Source: Euborellia annulipes
Lineage: Eukaryota > Arthropoda > Insecta > Dermaptera > Anisolabididae
Assembly: GCA_023213315.1 (NCBI GenBank)
Contig: JAKCPI010009212.1
Location: 19,065 to 83,064 of the forward strand
Reading direction: 5' to 3'
Length of the DNA: 64,000 bases
Both the position numbers and the translations under genes were made by a program. The notes below the pieces were generated by a model. That model was given only the letters and a program-made list of their open reading frames with translations, was not told where the DNA came from and did not search any database. Positions within the stretch are counted from its first letter, which is position 1. Every line of letters begins with the position of its first letter. Shown here piece by piece: positions 1 through 10,612 of this stretch.

Positions 1-701
1 GAGGTCGCTCAAAAAAAGAAACAATCTTTCACAACAAATTTTCGATTAAAAATGGTTGTATTGGTGCAAAAATCAAACAATGGCAGAGATAGAGTGAGTA
101 ACTTTCTTCTCTCTTTGAATTTAATTCTTTATAAAAAAAAAGTTCAAGAGGTGTTGGAAACCTCTGTCGAAGACCAAAGCCACCTCAGGTTAAATAATAT
201 TTTCTTACCAACAACGGAATTATTTATCCTTTCCCTTTCAGACCTGATATCCTCAAACTTCAATTTTTATCACTACCTTGATTTCTATTTTTTTTTTTTT
301 TTATTTGGATATTTTCTAAGTTGCCATCCCCACTCCACTCGTTCACTATGGATGGAGATGGATTACCTGCCTGTTACATCACTCCTGGACAAGCAGCAAC
401 TTGCCTTTGAGCTCAGTCATCTCGCCCTGCCCGATGCTTTTAGTTGAGAGAAGCCTGTCTCCTGTGATACATCGCCTCCACGCAGTTGTCCTCCGAAAAA
501 AAGGGTTTTTTTTTCTTCTAGAAACGAAATCATCTCTGGTAAATCTCATCTCCTTAATTATTAGTATCATTTAATACTATTGAAAATCAAAAAATGGCGT
601 AGGATTGCAAGCTCAGAGTCAAGTCCTTTTGCTTGCACATTCGAATTCAAATGTTTTTATTTTGGAAAAATGCTTGATAACATCAATAATATCAAATTTT
701 T
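1..701. other. unassigned AT-rich DNA
   Basis: No gene or repeat is recognised here. A T-run lies near 288-302. An open frame of 131 codons on the + strand (52-447) is rich in F/L/Y from T-tracts and matches no family I know, so I treat it as chance. The last 120 bases look like degraded sequence flanking the HPE copy that follows. Confidence 0.4.
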
Positions 702-1160
702 CTTGTCACACCAAATTTTTTGTGTCGATACATATTTTGTTGCCAAAAGTATGGTATATGTGAATTGAAGATGTAAAATTTATAAACAGATAAATATTTA
801 TATTTTGTTACCATGGCAACGTATCTTTCCTATGAAATACAAGAGTAAAGTGTGCTTCAAAAGAATTCAATGGCAAAATGCGAATATACATTTTAAAGAG
901 CATCTAGAAAATAATTGATTTATGAATTTTAATCAAAATCGTTTAAGCAAATTTGAGAAAATAAAAAAAAAAAAAACTGAAAAAGTACATTAGTAAAGTA
1001 CTAGTACTTTTTGGACAATTTTGATCAAAACCTTATTAGGAAGGTGCCTAATCTAAATATAAAATTTCAAGCTCCTAGCCCAATTCCTTCGACATCGAAT
1101 TTTTGACATGAAACCAATACTTTCTCTCCATATATTAACATATATAGGTAAGAGAAAGTT
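702..1160 (+). repeat. HPE element copy, 5' hairpin half-lost
   Basis: A copy of the hairpin-ended family HPE. It starts in the outer half of the large hairpin (TTGTCACACC near 703). It runs through the X-box-like palindrome GTTACCATGGCAAC (807-820) and the block ending AAAGTACTAGTACTTT near 1010. It ends in the small terminal hairpin, whose last bases are GGTAAGAGAAAGT (about 1147-1159). Part of the central GTCTGTCTG segment is deleted. No coding capacity is visible. Confidence 0.8.
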
Positions 1161-1495
1161 GAAAAAATTGATGGATTATCTTTCTTTTTATTTTGAATTA
1201 TGTAGGTTAATTAGTAAAATTTATAAAATATTTCACAACGTTATAATAAATGTATAAAACAAACAAAAAAAATTATTTTCTAGATTATCAATTTTCAAAG
1301 ATGAGACTGAATTAAAACTCAGAAAATTATTTTTGGTCGACTGCTCATCTTATAATTTGTTTGCAATTTATTTTTATGAAAGAAAAATTATCTTTGATGA
1401 AAAACCTAACAAAACTCATTAAAAAATTACTTTTTTAATTTATCCGAGTTCTTATATTTTATTGCTAAAAAAAAAAAAATTTTAATTGAGAAATA
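1161..1495. other. AT-rich spacer
   Basis: Very AT-rich sequence with A-runs. I see no gene, repeat family or structured RNA in it. Confidence 0.4.
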
Positions 1496-1895
1496 CGTGA
1501 TTGTATGTAATTCAGATGGCTCGGTCACTCCATTTCGTAATTAAAGTTTCCTTGGGTATTTGTGTTGTTGTTATCTCGATGGGGAGGCTGCCATGTGTGA
1601 CACAAACCCTCCCAAACCATCCAACCATCCGACATGTCACTGTTGGTCTCCCACGACACAACCGTTTCCAATCGCTAGCACCAACTCTAACGAGTTTGGA
1701 ACCAAATCAAATCCTGAGCTGGAGGGTGCAAAGTCGGGAAACAAGAAGAAATCCCGTGGGATAGCCAGCCACCTCACGTGCGCATCTCTAGGGAAAGAGC
1801 CAAGAAATGAAAAAGGACAAACCGAGAGGTCGTGGCACCTGGGAGTCGGCAACAAGTGGACCAACTCCAATAACCGAACAGAATAATGGCCAAAA
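1496..1895. other. higher-GC unique island
   Basis: A sharp rise to roughly 45-50 % GC at about 1570-1880, against 25-30 % around it. Three overlapping open frames (two +, one -) of 87-108 codons exist, but none has a recognisable domain. Their overlap is what a GC-rich stretch with few stop codons gives by chance. It could be an untranslated exon, a conserved non-coding element or an old unrecognised insertion; I cannot choose between these. Confidence 0.35.
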
Positions 1896-2120
1896 GAACG
1901 ACATCTAATTCCTGATAATCTTTCTACAAGATGTTCTTTTCTGCATTTCAATTTCCAATATTTTATACATCTGCTTTTTCGGAATTTTTCTAAGAAGCTT
2001 ATTTAGAATAATAAAATGAGTTTTAAACTTTCGACCGTTGATTCTCGTTGAAACATTTTGTGAATTAAAATTAAATATACAAATTAAACACTAGGTTATT
2101 TGTTTCAAAGGTTTAATAAA

Positions 2121-2156
2121 CACTTTGGTCAATTACTTGCCATCATCAGAAGTGAT
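2121..2156 (-). ncRNA. decayed hammerhead-like core, left arm of FB1
   Basis: Read on the minus strand: stem I CACTT, then CTGATGA, one extra U, and a stem-loop-like GGCAAG...TTGACC. The GAAA box and minimal stem III are lost, but the returning stem I strand AAGTG is still present. I see it as a dead relic of the motif that is better preserved at 24986-25025 and 38717-38761. Confidence 0.4.
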
Positions 2157-2407
2157 TACATTCTAATATATGAAAGTAGAAACATTATGCAATATACACT
2201 AGAGGCAATAGTACCAACTGTAATACATCAAAGTAACAAGTTTAGCTTACAAACACAACGATATATAATTAAATTAAGTAAAATTTGGTGATATTTTATT
2301 TAATTATATAGCGTTGTGTTTGTAAGCTAAACTTGTTATTTTGATTTATTACAATTGGTACTACTGCATATTGTATAATGTTTCTACTTTCATCTGTTAG
2401 AATGAAA

Positions 2408-2444
2408 TCACTTCTGATGATGACAAGTAATTGTCGAATGTGTT
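2408..2444 (+). ncRNA. hammerhead-like core, right arm of FB1
   Basis: TCACTT is followed by CTGATGA (2414-2420), one extra T, then the perfect stem GACAA/TTGTC closed by GTAA. After that comes GAA with the rest of the GAAAC box and stem III partly lost. The core and stem II are intact, but the cleavage-side strand is not, so activity is not expected. Confidence 0.5.
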
Positions 2445-2515
2445 AATTTTTAATTAATAAAACATTTGAAACAAATAACCTAGTGTTTAATTTGTATCGT
2501 ATATTTAATTTTAAT

Positions 2516-2990
2516 AATAAAATGGATGATTTAGTAGCTGATTTTGATTAACAAACTCTCCTTTGATTGACAATTTTTAACAATAGAAATAAAAAAAAAA
2601 AAAAAACAAATACAATTAGATGAAAAACAATAGCATCGACATGGAGCAATTATAAATTTTCCCATCAGGTATGCAAAGCAGATCTCTTCTATGTTAAGCA
2701 TTTTCGACTTGCATTTTAATTTTTATTAATGCAATTTCATTTTTATTAAGTGAAAAATAAAAAATAAATAAATAAATTTGATTTATTTAATAATTTTCAT
2801 ATTTCAGAATATAAATAAATCACTGTTTGTTTGCAAAACAATAAAAATAAACTATATTAATTTTATTCAATAGTTCTCTCATTTTAATTATGGAAATTAT
2901 CGACAAACGCTCGTAAATTATAACCATTAAATTCGAAATTCGTTAAATCAAGGTTTGGCGCTGAAATAAAAAAAATTTATAAAAAATAAG
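2516..2990. other. AT-rich spacer
   Basis: Low-complexity AT-rich DNA with A-runs near 2588-2606 and AAATAAATAAATAAATT-like simple sequence near 2760. No gene or repeat family recognised. Confidence 0.4.
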
Positions 2991-2992
2991 GG

Positions 2993-3232
2993 AGCTCGCA
3001 GAACCTTTAAGGGACACCTACTGCACACTTGCTACGACTCAAGTGAACTAACCTTTAAGAGACACCTACGTGTAGTTAGTAGAATATGCTAGTTCACTTG
3101 AGTCGGAGAAAGTACACAGTACTTGAAAACGACTGTAGAGTAAGCAGTCAAAACGTTGTACAGTATTTATATTTTTAATAAATAATTAATAACAAAATGT
3201 GGTCTATAATTAAAAACTCCCATAATATTTAG
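2993..3232. repeat. FB2 foldback, left arm truncated
   Basis: The right arm is nearly complete: TAGTTCACTTGAGTCGGAG (about 3090), GACTG...CAGTC hairpin, AAAACGTTGTACAGTATTTA, AATAAATAATTAATAACAAAATGTGG and TCTATAATTAAAAACTCCCA. Only the inner part of the left arm remains (about 3020-3065). An extra copy of CTTTAAGNGACACCTAC occurs twice (about 3007 and 3054), giving a small direct duplication inside the palindrome centre. Confidence 0.8.
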
Positions 3233-3839
3233 AAAATTTTTTTATTTTCCAAAAATTAAACTTATACGGTATTTGTCACACTTTTAATGGCTTCGGTAGT
3301 CATTCTAGTTCTCTACGCCGATAAAATAATTTTATTCATTATTCAAAACTTTAGGTAGTTTAGTTGTACCGAGAATAAATGCAATTTATTTACGTTCCTC
3401 ATATATATTATTTATTTGCATAGAAAAAAAAAAAAAAAAACTAATTAAATTCAAAATAGAAAAAAAGTAATGTTTACAGAAATTCGGGGCTCGATTGGAA
3501 TGAGTTTTTTTTTTTTAGAAAGTAATAAAACGGACGTGAAATCCGCCATCTCAGAAAAAAAAAAACGGGATACAATTTATGAAACAAATACAATATAAAT
3601 TCGAGTTTGCTGAGTTATAACCGAGGATCAACATGGCTGAGAGACATCGAAAAAGGGTCAGTTGATGAGAAGGGACTCTTGGGATCCATTGCAGCCTGTT
3701 TATTAGGGCTCAAGCCTTATTTGATGTATACATCGTATTGCGACATAAAACACCCAGCAAGAAAGTTAATTTGCTTTTAATTAACAATATTAATCTATAG
3801 AAATAAATACTACTAACAAATGTATAACAAAGAGAATGA
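3233..3839. other. unassigned DNA with a small less AT-rich patch
   Basis: AT-rich sequence with an A-run at 3424-3440. Roughly 3600-3740 is less AT-rich and looks unique. No domain, tRNA or repeat recognised. Confidence 0.35.
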
Positions 3840-4230
3840 GAATTTCAAAAAAATAGCCAGATAGTGAGTTATTAGCATACAAGAGTAATACCTAGGACCC
3901 GTTGCTTCACATCTAGTCAACTAGCAAACTTATCCGACCCTTAGCAAATCATTGATATAGTAAACAAGTACACTCTTAACCTCCGATGAGTTTTTTCAAG
4001 TATAATTAGCTATCTGAGGTATAAGGGACGTTTTGTGAAGTTATAAACTTAATAAAGGTATCATTTATTAAAATTATTAGAAATTAAAATTAAAATTGAT
4101 CAAAATAAATATTAATAATTATTTAAAGTTGAATAATTTCTTTACAAAAATTTAAAAATTCCAAAAAAATAAATAAACAAGGATTGTGGTTCTAATTTCA
4201 CACTTTATTTAAGCCTTCAACCAAGCTGTG
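3840..4230 (+). repeat. G repeat copy
   Basis: A dispersed AT-rich repeat shared with 19100-19495, 33290-33490 and (inverted) 57960-58089. Shared landmarks are TCACATCTAGTCAACTAGC, GCAAACTTATCCGA, GAGTTTTTTCAAGTATAATTAGC, TATCTGAGGTATAAGGGACG, TTTTGTGAAGTTA and a 3' part with TCTAATTTCACACTTTATTT. No coding potential or clear terminal repeat is visible, so its class is unknown. Confidence 0.65.
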
Positions 4231-4310
4231 GGTCTTAGATTAAAATTAAATATACAAATTAAACAAACACTAGGTTATTTGTTTCCAAAGTTTTATTAAT
4301 AAAAAATTAA

Positions 4311-4361
4311 CACTTGATAGCTTACCTATTTCAACAACTACTTGTCGTCATAAGAAGTGAT
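4311..4361 (-). ncRNA. hammerhead-like motif, left arm of FB1
   Basis: Minus strand: stem I CACTT, core CTTATGA (G5 changed to U), one extra base, stem II GACAA/TTGTT, GAAA, an extended stem III (TAG paired with CTA around GTAAG), then UC and the returning stem I AAGTG. All helices can form although one core base is mutated. The longer stem III is the best evidence that the spacing is a genuine three-way junction. Confidence 0.55.
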
Positions 4362-4523
4362 TACATTCTAAGGCATGAAAAAAGAAACATTATACACTAT
4401 ACACTAGAGGAAGTAGTACCAACTGTAATACATCAAAGTAACAAGTTTCGCTTTGATGTATTACACTTCACTTCCTCTAGTGTATAGTGTATAATGTTTC
4501 TACTTTCATGTATTTGAATATAA

Positions 4524-4567
4524 TCACTTCTGATGATGACAATAATTGTCAAAATATGTATCAAGTG
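4524..4567 (+). ncRNA. hammerhead-like motif, right arm of FB1
   Basis: TCACTT, CTGATGA (4530-4536), one extra T, stem II GACAA/TTGTC (4538-4550, loop TAA), then AAAA where GAAA is expected (G12 to A). TATGTA forms a short stem III with U and C (4561-4562) before the predicted cleavage point, followed by AAGTG (4563-4567), which pairs with CACTT. The G12 change should abolish cleavage. Confidence 0.6.
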
Positions 4568-4794
4568 TTAATTTTTTAATAAAACCTTAATACAAATAAA
4601 CTAATGTTTAATTTGTATATTTTTAAATTTTAATTTACAAAATGTTTCAACGAGAACCAAAGGTCGAAAGTTTAAATATTTGCATTAAATGTGTATATGG
4701 ATGGTGACCACGAGTTAACTGAGTCAAGAAGTGCTTCTTTTTTTCAATGCCAGACTTTCTCTCCATTTTGTAAAGCATTGGGTTGTATAATGGA

Positions 4795-4905
4795 CATAGG
4801 CGTAACTAAGGGGGAACCCCCACCCCAAGAAAAATTGAAACAATATGGGGCCTTCCAGGCCCCCCGAGGATGGCTGGTCTCATGCCCCCCCTAGTTACGC
4901 CCATG
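4795..4905. mobile_element. hAT-type MITE with 8-bp target duplication
   Basis: A short palindromic element with terminal repeats CATAGGCGTAACTAAGGGGG and its near complement ending in TAGTTACGCCCATG. It is flanked by a perfect 8-bp direct duplication ATAATGGA (4787-4794 and 4906-4913), the target-site length of hAT transposases. It has no coding sequence. A second, older copy lies at 35554-35688. Confidence 0.85.
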
Positions 4906-4913
4906 ATAATGGA

Positions 4914-6065
4914 CCGTTTTGTCTTCTCGATCTATAATTTTTAATATATATTCCAATAACAGACATGACAGAATAAAACAAGTTTTGGTTAGAGCGGGTA
5001 AGATCTTAACGCCATCTCTTAGCAATAATAGTCGAACAGTTTTGGCACGTTTTATTTTATATAAAATATTAAAATCATATAACTTGGCGATTTTTTTATT
5101 ATAATATAAAGTTCATTAAATGGGCCTATATATAATAATAATAATAATATTATAGAGTGGTGAGATCCATGTAGTATAAAAATGGCAGCTGATATTTTTT
5201 TAATATTTCGGTCTGTTTCTTATTGATTAAACATTGTAAATGTAGCCTCCTTATTTTTTTTCTGACCATCCCTACAAGGCGTGGGTCGCATCTTTCGTCT
5301 CTCTTCCCTCTTCAAGAGCGATTTATTGAAGACTTCCTCTTTTCTCAAAAGAGAGAACCTCTTTATTTTCTTCCTATTAAACCACCCTCTCAAATTCATA
5401 ATAAAAGAACACTTTTGTCCTGGATAGTCAGACCGGCAAAGTTTCTCTTCCGGAAAAAATTATACTGTCAATCATGATCGCGATACTTCTTCATCTATCG
5501 TTTTTTTCCCCCTAATAAATACCAGATGAGTTTTATATTTATTCGAAAACTATTTCATTAAATAAACTCGATAGAAGCTAAACTGTGTTTATCCTTATTT
5601 TTTTTAGAATGATTTTTTTAGATAATTTCATTCTTAAATCATATTGTTAAATAAAATAATGAATGCCTCAAGACTTTTCTCCTATTTCGAGGAAAAAATT
5701 AATATTTACTAGAAATTCTAACTAAATGGATACATAATCTTGTCTCTCTGGCCCGCCTACAACCATCGATGAATGAGCTACAGTGATATCTTAATCTTCA
5801 TCCCCTGGTTGGGGGTGTAGTTGTTTTAAAAAAAAAAAATTTGTAAAAAAAAAAAAAAAAGGAGACATAGCGAAAATTCTGCTGGCCTACTAATATTCAC
5901 CCCTCCCTTTTTTGTTATACAATATTTTTTTTCCCTTTCGACATTTTTTTTCCCAATTTTATGAGCAATTTTGCCCGTGACCCATTTGAATTGGCTACCA
6001 ATCATTTGAAATAAATAGAGATAGGGTCTAAATGGCCTTAGATGTCGAAAAAGACCTTAAATAAT
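4914..6065. other. unassigned AT-rich DNA
   Basis: No gene recognised. Holds a TAATAATAATAATAATA microsatellite near 5130-5150, a pyrimidine-rich stretch (5240-5420) with open frames that match nothing known, and two A-runs (about 5827-5862). A small hairpin-free segment at 5740-5820 is less AT-rich. The open frame at 5223-5477 has no recognisable motif. Confidence 0.35.
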
Positions 6066-6292
6066 TAAAGCCTTTGTGGTTTGAATTATTATTATTATGG
6101 AAATTTTTAATTTTAGACGATATTTTGTTATTAATTATTTATTAAAAATATAAATACTGTATAACCTATCGACTGCTTATTCTGCGGCCGTTTTCACTTG
6201 ATCAGATTCAAATGAACTGAGTTCATGGCTGCAGAATAAGCAGTCGAAGTGTTGTACAGTATTTATATTTTCAATAAATAATTGACCTTATA
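6066..6292. repeat. FB2 foldback, both arms
   Basis: The left arm reads TTTGTGGTTTGAATTATTATT, TTTTAATTTTAGAC, TATTAAAAATATAAATACTG and CGACTGCTTATTCTGC. The right arm returns with CTGCAGAATAAGCAGTCGAA, GTTGTACAGTATTTATATTT and AATAAATAATTGACC. The centre (about 6195-6225) is deleted compared with the copy at 14826-15076. Confidence 0.85.
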
Positions 6293-6888
6293 TAAATAAA
6301 AAGAAAAAACATTTTTTTTTTTTTTTAATATTATGAAAACTTATCGAAAAAAAATTAAATAATAATATACCTATATATTGCAAAGTAAATAATATAAAAA
6401 AAAATATATTAAATATAAAGCTTCTATATTATATTAATATAATTATAATATATATTTTGTAATAAATTCATGGAATTTATGTTTACCTATCAAAAAAATA
6501 TAATATAAATTCCCGTGGCTGAGCTCGTACTTATAATAGAACTAATTGTTTTAATTTTTGATCTCTTGACTATTATAGAAAATAAAAACATCAAAAACAA
6601 TGTAACAAAAAGAACCTCTTTAGTTGTTTGGATAAAGCAACAAAGCTTATCTGACACGAATTCTCGAAATCTTATTTGATCCATCAGATATCATTTACAC
6701 AGAGAGACTGAAATCGTAAGGAAAGAACTCTAAAGGTCTATTCTTGCCTTTCTCTCTGCGTTTTTTTCTCCAGGTTATAATTCGAATACAACAAATATAA
6801 ATAAGGTAAAGCTTTCTCTCAAAAAAAGATGGAATTTTTTTCAATCAACGCTCCAATAGAATGTAAATAGGCCAGTCAATATATCGTT
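6293..6888. other. AT-rich DNA
   Basis: Poly-T/poly-A near 6310-6350 and TATA-rich sequence up to 6500. A minus-strand open frame (6490-6684) shows no known motif. Nothing else supported. Confidence 0.35.
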
Positions 6889-7080
6889 AAAGATTGCAAA
6901 TTTGCGAGATGAGTTTGTTTTATTGGGCAAAAATTGCGCTTCTAGAGTCGAACCAGGCTTTCGCGGTGGGCGGACTAGATTTGGCTGGCGACTTGGGATT
7001 TAGTCCGCCTGCCGCGTCCTGGTTCGACTCCAGGGAGCGCAATTTTTGCTCAAACACAAACTCATCTCACAAATCTTAAA
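6889..7080. repeat. tRNA-3'-half foldback palindrome
   Basis: A hairpin of about 190 bp. Both arms carry GATGAGTTTGT, GCAAAAATTGCGC and a tRNA T-arm (CCTGG-TTCGACT-CCAGG, plus strand at about 7018-7034). The T-arm is followed by an acceptor-like GGAGCGC and a T-run. The centre forms a second stem, GCGGTGGGCGGACTA against TAGTCCGCCTGCCGC, like the anticodon/variable region of a type II tRNA. Because the halves are inverted copies it cannot fold as a cloverleaf. I read it as an inverted duplication of a tRNA-derived element related to 26648-26745. Confidence 0.7.
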
Positions 7081-8880
7081 TAAATAATTATATAGGCCTA
7101 TTATAAATGTTATTTATATTACCAAATCGCAGAATATAAAATGAATTATTTAATAAACTTGCATATGAGTATTTTAAAGCAAAATTGAACCAAGTCCAAA
7201 AGTAAACAATTTTCTTATTTTTCTCTTTTTGGATAGTAAATAATGGTAGTTATTCAGTGTAATAATGAGCCATGTCCGAATTTCAATACTAATCCTCCAG
7301 AGTGGAGCAGTTCCTTAATGCAAAAAAGAAAAAAAATATCTGAAAAAAATCTAAAAATCCAAAAATCTGAATATAAAATTTAAAATGTGTATAATTTAAG
7401 TTCTTAATGATTGCTATATAAGGCTTTAACTTTAATTGATTTTTTCTCAAAAGAGTAAAAAGTGGACTTGGTTCACTTTTGCTCTGAACCCCTCATATGA
7501 CACTTATGCGACACAGAGAGAAGGGATAGAAGTTGGTTTGTCAATTCTTTGGCTCAAGAGAATTAGAGGCCAATCACAAACATTCTTATTATTGAATAAC
7601 AATCATACAACAATCATATAACAAATACATAACAATCATACAACACAACATTATTATTATATAGATCTACATAGAATCATTAGATCAACGGTTCTAAACT
7701 ATCTATGCCAAGAATAGATTCGAATTTCTTAAATAATTTTTAAGTTTAAAGAAATGATAAGTGGTCTATTCATTCGGCTTTTGAGTCTTTCTCTTTTTTT
7801 TTGCATATACCTACTCCTCCACTTTTTACGGATTTAATTTTTATGATTCTTCTTAAAATCAGAATGCAAGGTTCCTTAATCAGTCTGTATTTAACAAGTT
7901 GCCTTTAATGAGTCATTTGAACATTTCGTTCTTAGCTTTTCTCTTCCGACAATTCACTATATAACAATCGAGCTGGCCTGTAACTTTGATTGAAGAAGGG
8001 AGAAAATTGCATAAAGAGAGTAAGGAAATGTCAGTCTTAAGTCGGATCACGAAGGTCTGAATGAATTCGAGACATTTTAAATAAGAGCTTATTATTTTAA
8101 AGAAAATTCAAAAGGTTAAGTTAAATATGTTAATCTGATTTTAAAGTGTTGATCAGCGGATGCTACGCTCACGCACAGAGTTCAGGATCCAATAGAAATT
8201 AGTGAGTGTAATTTGATGTATTAACATTGTAACATGGCGGGAAGTAAATGTTTAGTTGGCCTGCGTGAGTTGCGAATCTAAATATACTGATTTTGTATTA
8301 TCTTCATCATGTGTGTAAACTTTAAACCATTGCAAAATAGCTTGAAACTCCCCCATACAAAAAAAAAAAAAAACAACAACGAATAACCCTTCTCAGCAGC
8401 AATGGAATGCATTCCGTCATACTAACAGAGAAATTTCCTAAATAAATAGCAAACTTAATTTAAATACTGGACATAGAATAGAATCAAGGCAACAGTCATT
8501 TGAACGAAAAATAAAATGACAAGCCTTTGTTTATTCAATGTCTGTAAATATTTAGAACATTGATTAAGCGTTCATGGTTTGCATTGCAAGCATACTTTCT
8601 TCAATTAATTCTTGAAATTAGAGTCAATTTGCATAAATACCAAAATTATTTACTAATAAACATTTAAATTCACAAAAAATACACAAGTCTAAATTATCTA
8701 ACATAAAGCAGAAAGAAGAGATATTGGACATTAAAATAAAAGTTAATTACTAAAATGCTAATTATACTGTATATTAACAAACACAAAATTAAACATTACG
8801 ACTAAATTTTACATTCACCCTTTCTTAAAGATAGTACTTTATAAAATATTTCTAATGGCTGGCTATTTATGAATTTTAAT
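7081..8880. other. unassigned AT-rich DNA
   Basis: No gene or repeat family recognised over this 1.8 kb. Simple CAATCATACAACA-like direct repeats occur at about 7597-7650, and an A-run lies near 8358-8375. The stretch 7950-8300 is slightly less AT-rich and unique-looking. Short open frames (such as 7436-7621) carry no recognisable domain. Confidence 0.35.
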
Positions 8881-9516
8881 GGGGAGTAGGAGCGAAGATG
8901 TTACGCATGTTTTTGCCGATAAGATGGCGTTATGTGTCTTAAAAAGTAAGCCAAAAAAACCACCTATTACGAAAATTTGACAAGAGATGTCGGAATGGTA
9001 GCTAATAGTCTAATGCATTTGGATGATTTTCATTGATCTTTTAACAATGACTACTTTATAAATGTTATTATATATTATGTATCATTTATTAAACCATAAA
9101 AATATATAAATATAGGCTAATAAACTGATAGACCGACTGTTAGACTAGCCTGCCATCTTTTGCAAGAGTGCTGAACTATGTATTTGGAAGTTAATTTTTA
9201 AATAAATCATCTAAGCTTATTTTAAATTTTTCTTAATTAATATGTGTTTAATAATAATAATAAATTCATTTTTAAATTTAAAAAAATTTAAAATTATTGA
9301 GACAGTTTGTTTTTATGTATTTGCTTGGTTACAAAAAAATTAATTTTCATAATTTTTTATTAAGTTATTAAAAAAATTATAACTTTCTATAACAATAATT
9401 AATCTCTTATGAGTTTAATTCATTAAAAAAAAACCGCAATGAAAAATTTCTAATAATAGTCTAGTTTTTTTTTGTTTTTTTTTTTAGTACGTTTAAACGG
9501 CCACTCCTACTCCCCC
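8881..9516 (+). mobile_element. non-autonomous TIR DNA transposon
   Basis: Starts GGGGAGTAGGAG and ends CTCCTACTCCCC: 12-bp inverted termini around 635 bp of AT-rich non-coding DNA. TTAAT-like sequence flanks both ends (about 8876-8880 and 9517-9522), a possible TTAA-type target duplication, but the exact boundary is ambiguous. Internal landmarks GCCGATAAGATGGCGTTA and AGACCGACTGTTAGACTAGCC recur inverted in the copy at 13455-14055. Confidence 0.65.
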
Positions 9517-10499
9517 CTTAATTTGAATACCAAAAGTTGTCTCGAATGTGCCTAAGTAATTTGTCTTGAGTTGTTTGATATTTCAAATAAATGAACTAAA
9601 ACAAACAATATAAGCTTTATTTATATTTAGTAAGGTAAATGTTAAAAAGCTTATTTTAAAACACTCATATATCAGGCGATTTATTATATTAAAACAATAC
9701 TATGAAACGCTAACAGATAACGGGGATTTCGGATGCTATACCTCCAGTATATTATAGCAGGCAATTTGAAACAAAACACAAATCCGATATATCAAGAGCA
9801 TTAAAAGGGAAGATCAATAAATTATTTATAATAGTATTTGCTGTGTTTTGGGATTTTGGGAAGAGGAGGGGTGGGTGGGGGGTCAGATTTGTCACCATCG
9901 TGTTAATTAGGTGATGACAATAAAGCAAAGTTTGGGCTTATTACAACTTCCCTTTTTTTAATCCTTTGTCTGCATACACATGTACCTACATATATATAAC
10001 GTGATTTATTAACATTTGCTAGGAATTAACAGAAAAAATAATAAATTAATTATTTAAAACAAGAAATGCTTGGGTTTCACATGCGTCATTATATTTTTGG
10101 CTTAAGGGGGGGGATAAACAAATTATTTGTTTTGCTTTACTTATATAGCCTATTTATTAATTGATATTTATTTCCTATAATCCATAGAATTCACCGTTGG
10201 GACTAGTTGAAACATTCTTAAATTTAATTAAAAAGCAAATATTCTCTATTCTCAATTTCAGTCTTTCTATCATCTTTATAAAGCTTCAAGCGATGTTGTG
10301 TTATGGACCTCTCGATCTATAATTTTCGATTCGGACTACGAATCAATCGTTGAAATTTATTTATTAAAAATAAAATTTTTAAAGCAATATAGTCCATTTT
10401 ATTAAAAATATTAAAATCATACAGATATAACTTGGCTATTTTTTAGTCTTTATAATGAAATATTTCATTATAAAGGCTAACATATGTTAATAAAATATT
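9517..10499. other. unassigned AT-rich DNA with one G-rich tract
   Basis: No gene recognised. The + strand at 9850-9882 has at least four runs of three or more G with loops of 1-7 bases, a canonical G-quadruplex pattern. A second G-run occurs near 10105. A near-palindrome TATAATGAAATATTTCATTATA-type sequence lies near 10450-10475. Confidence 0.45.
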
Positions 10500-10612
10500 A
10501 ATAAGATTTTTTTTTTGGAATGGGTGCATAAGGTCCGAAGACCTATAATGACCTGTGGTCACATGCAGCCAGAAAGAAAATAAAAACAAAAGAAGAAGCA
10601 TAAAAGGGGAAC

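Larger units (their letters stand above)
2018..2515. repeat. FB1 foldback element, about 440 bp palindrome
   Basis: Two inverted arms meet near 2280-2290. The left arm contains AAACACTAGGTTATTTG (about 2090), and the right arm ends CAAATAACCTAGTGTTT (about 2473-2489). The arms share GTTTCTACTTTCAT-like and AACAAGTTTAGCTTAC-like blocks in opposite orientation. Outside the left arm is an asymmetric tail (about 2020-2070, TTTCGACC...TGAAACATT) that other FB1 copies carry at one end. Each arm carries a decayed hammerhead-like core. Confidence 0.85.
4232..4683. repeat. FB1 foldback element
   Basis: The second FB1 palindrome. It begins with TTAAAATTAAATATACAAATT and ACACTAGGTTATTTGTTTCC, meets its centre near 4445, and returns with TACAAATAAACTAATGTTTAATTTG. 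The one-sided tail AAAATGTTTCAACGAGAACC...AGTTTAAATATT follows at 4640-4680. The centre has the near-perfect arms ACACTAGAGGAAGTAGTACC and its complement. Both arms retain hammerhead-like motifs. Confidence 0.85.

Noticed and set aside
1501..1951. Three overlapping open frames near 1.5-1.95 kb
   Set aside because: Same composition effect; no motif recognised and frames on opposite strands are equally open.
8881..9516. piggyBac assignment of the TIR element
   Set aside because: TTAA-like flanks are suggestive but the boundary is ambiguous in T/A-rich DNA, and termini do not begin with the usual CCY; class left open.
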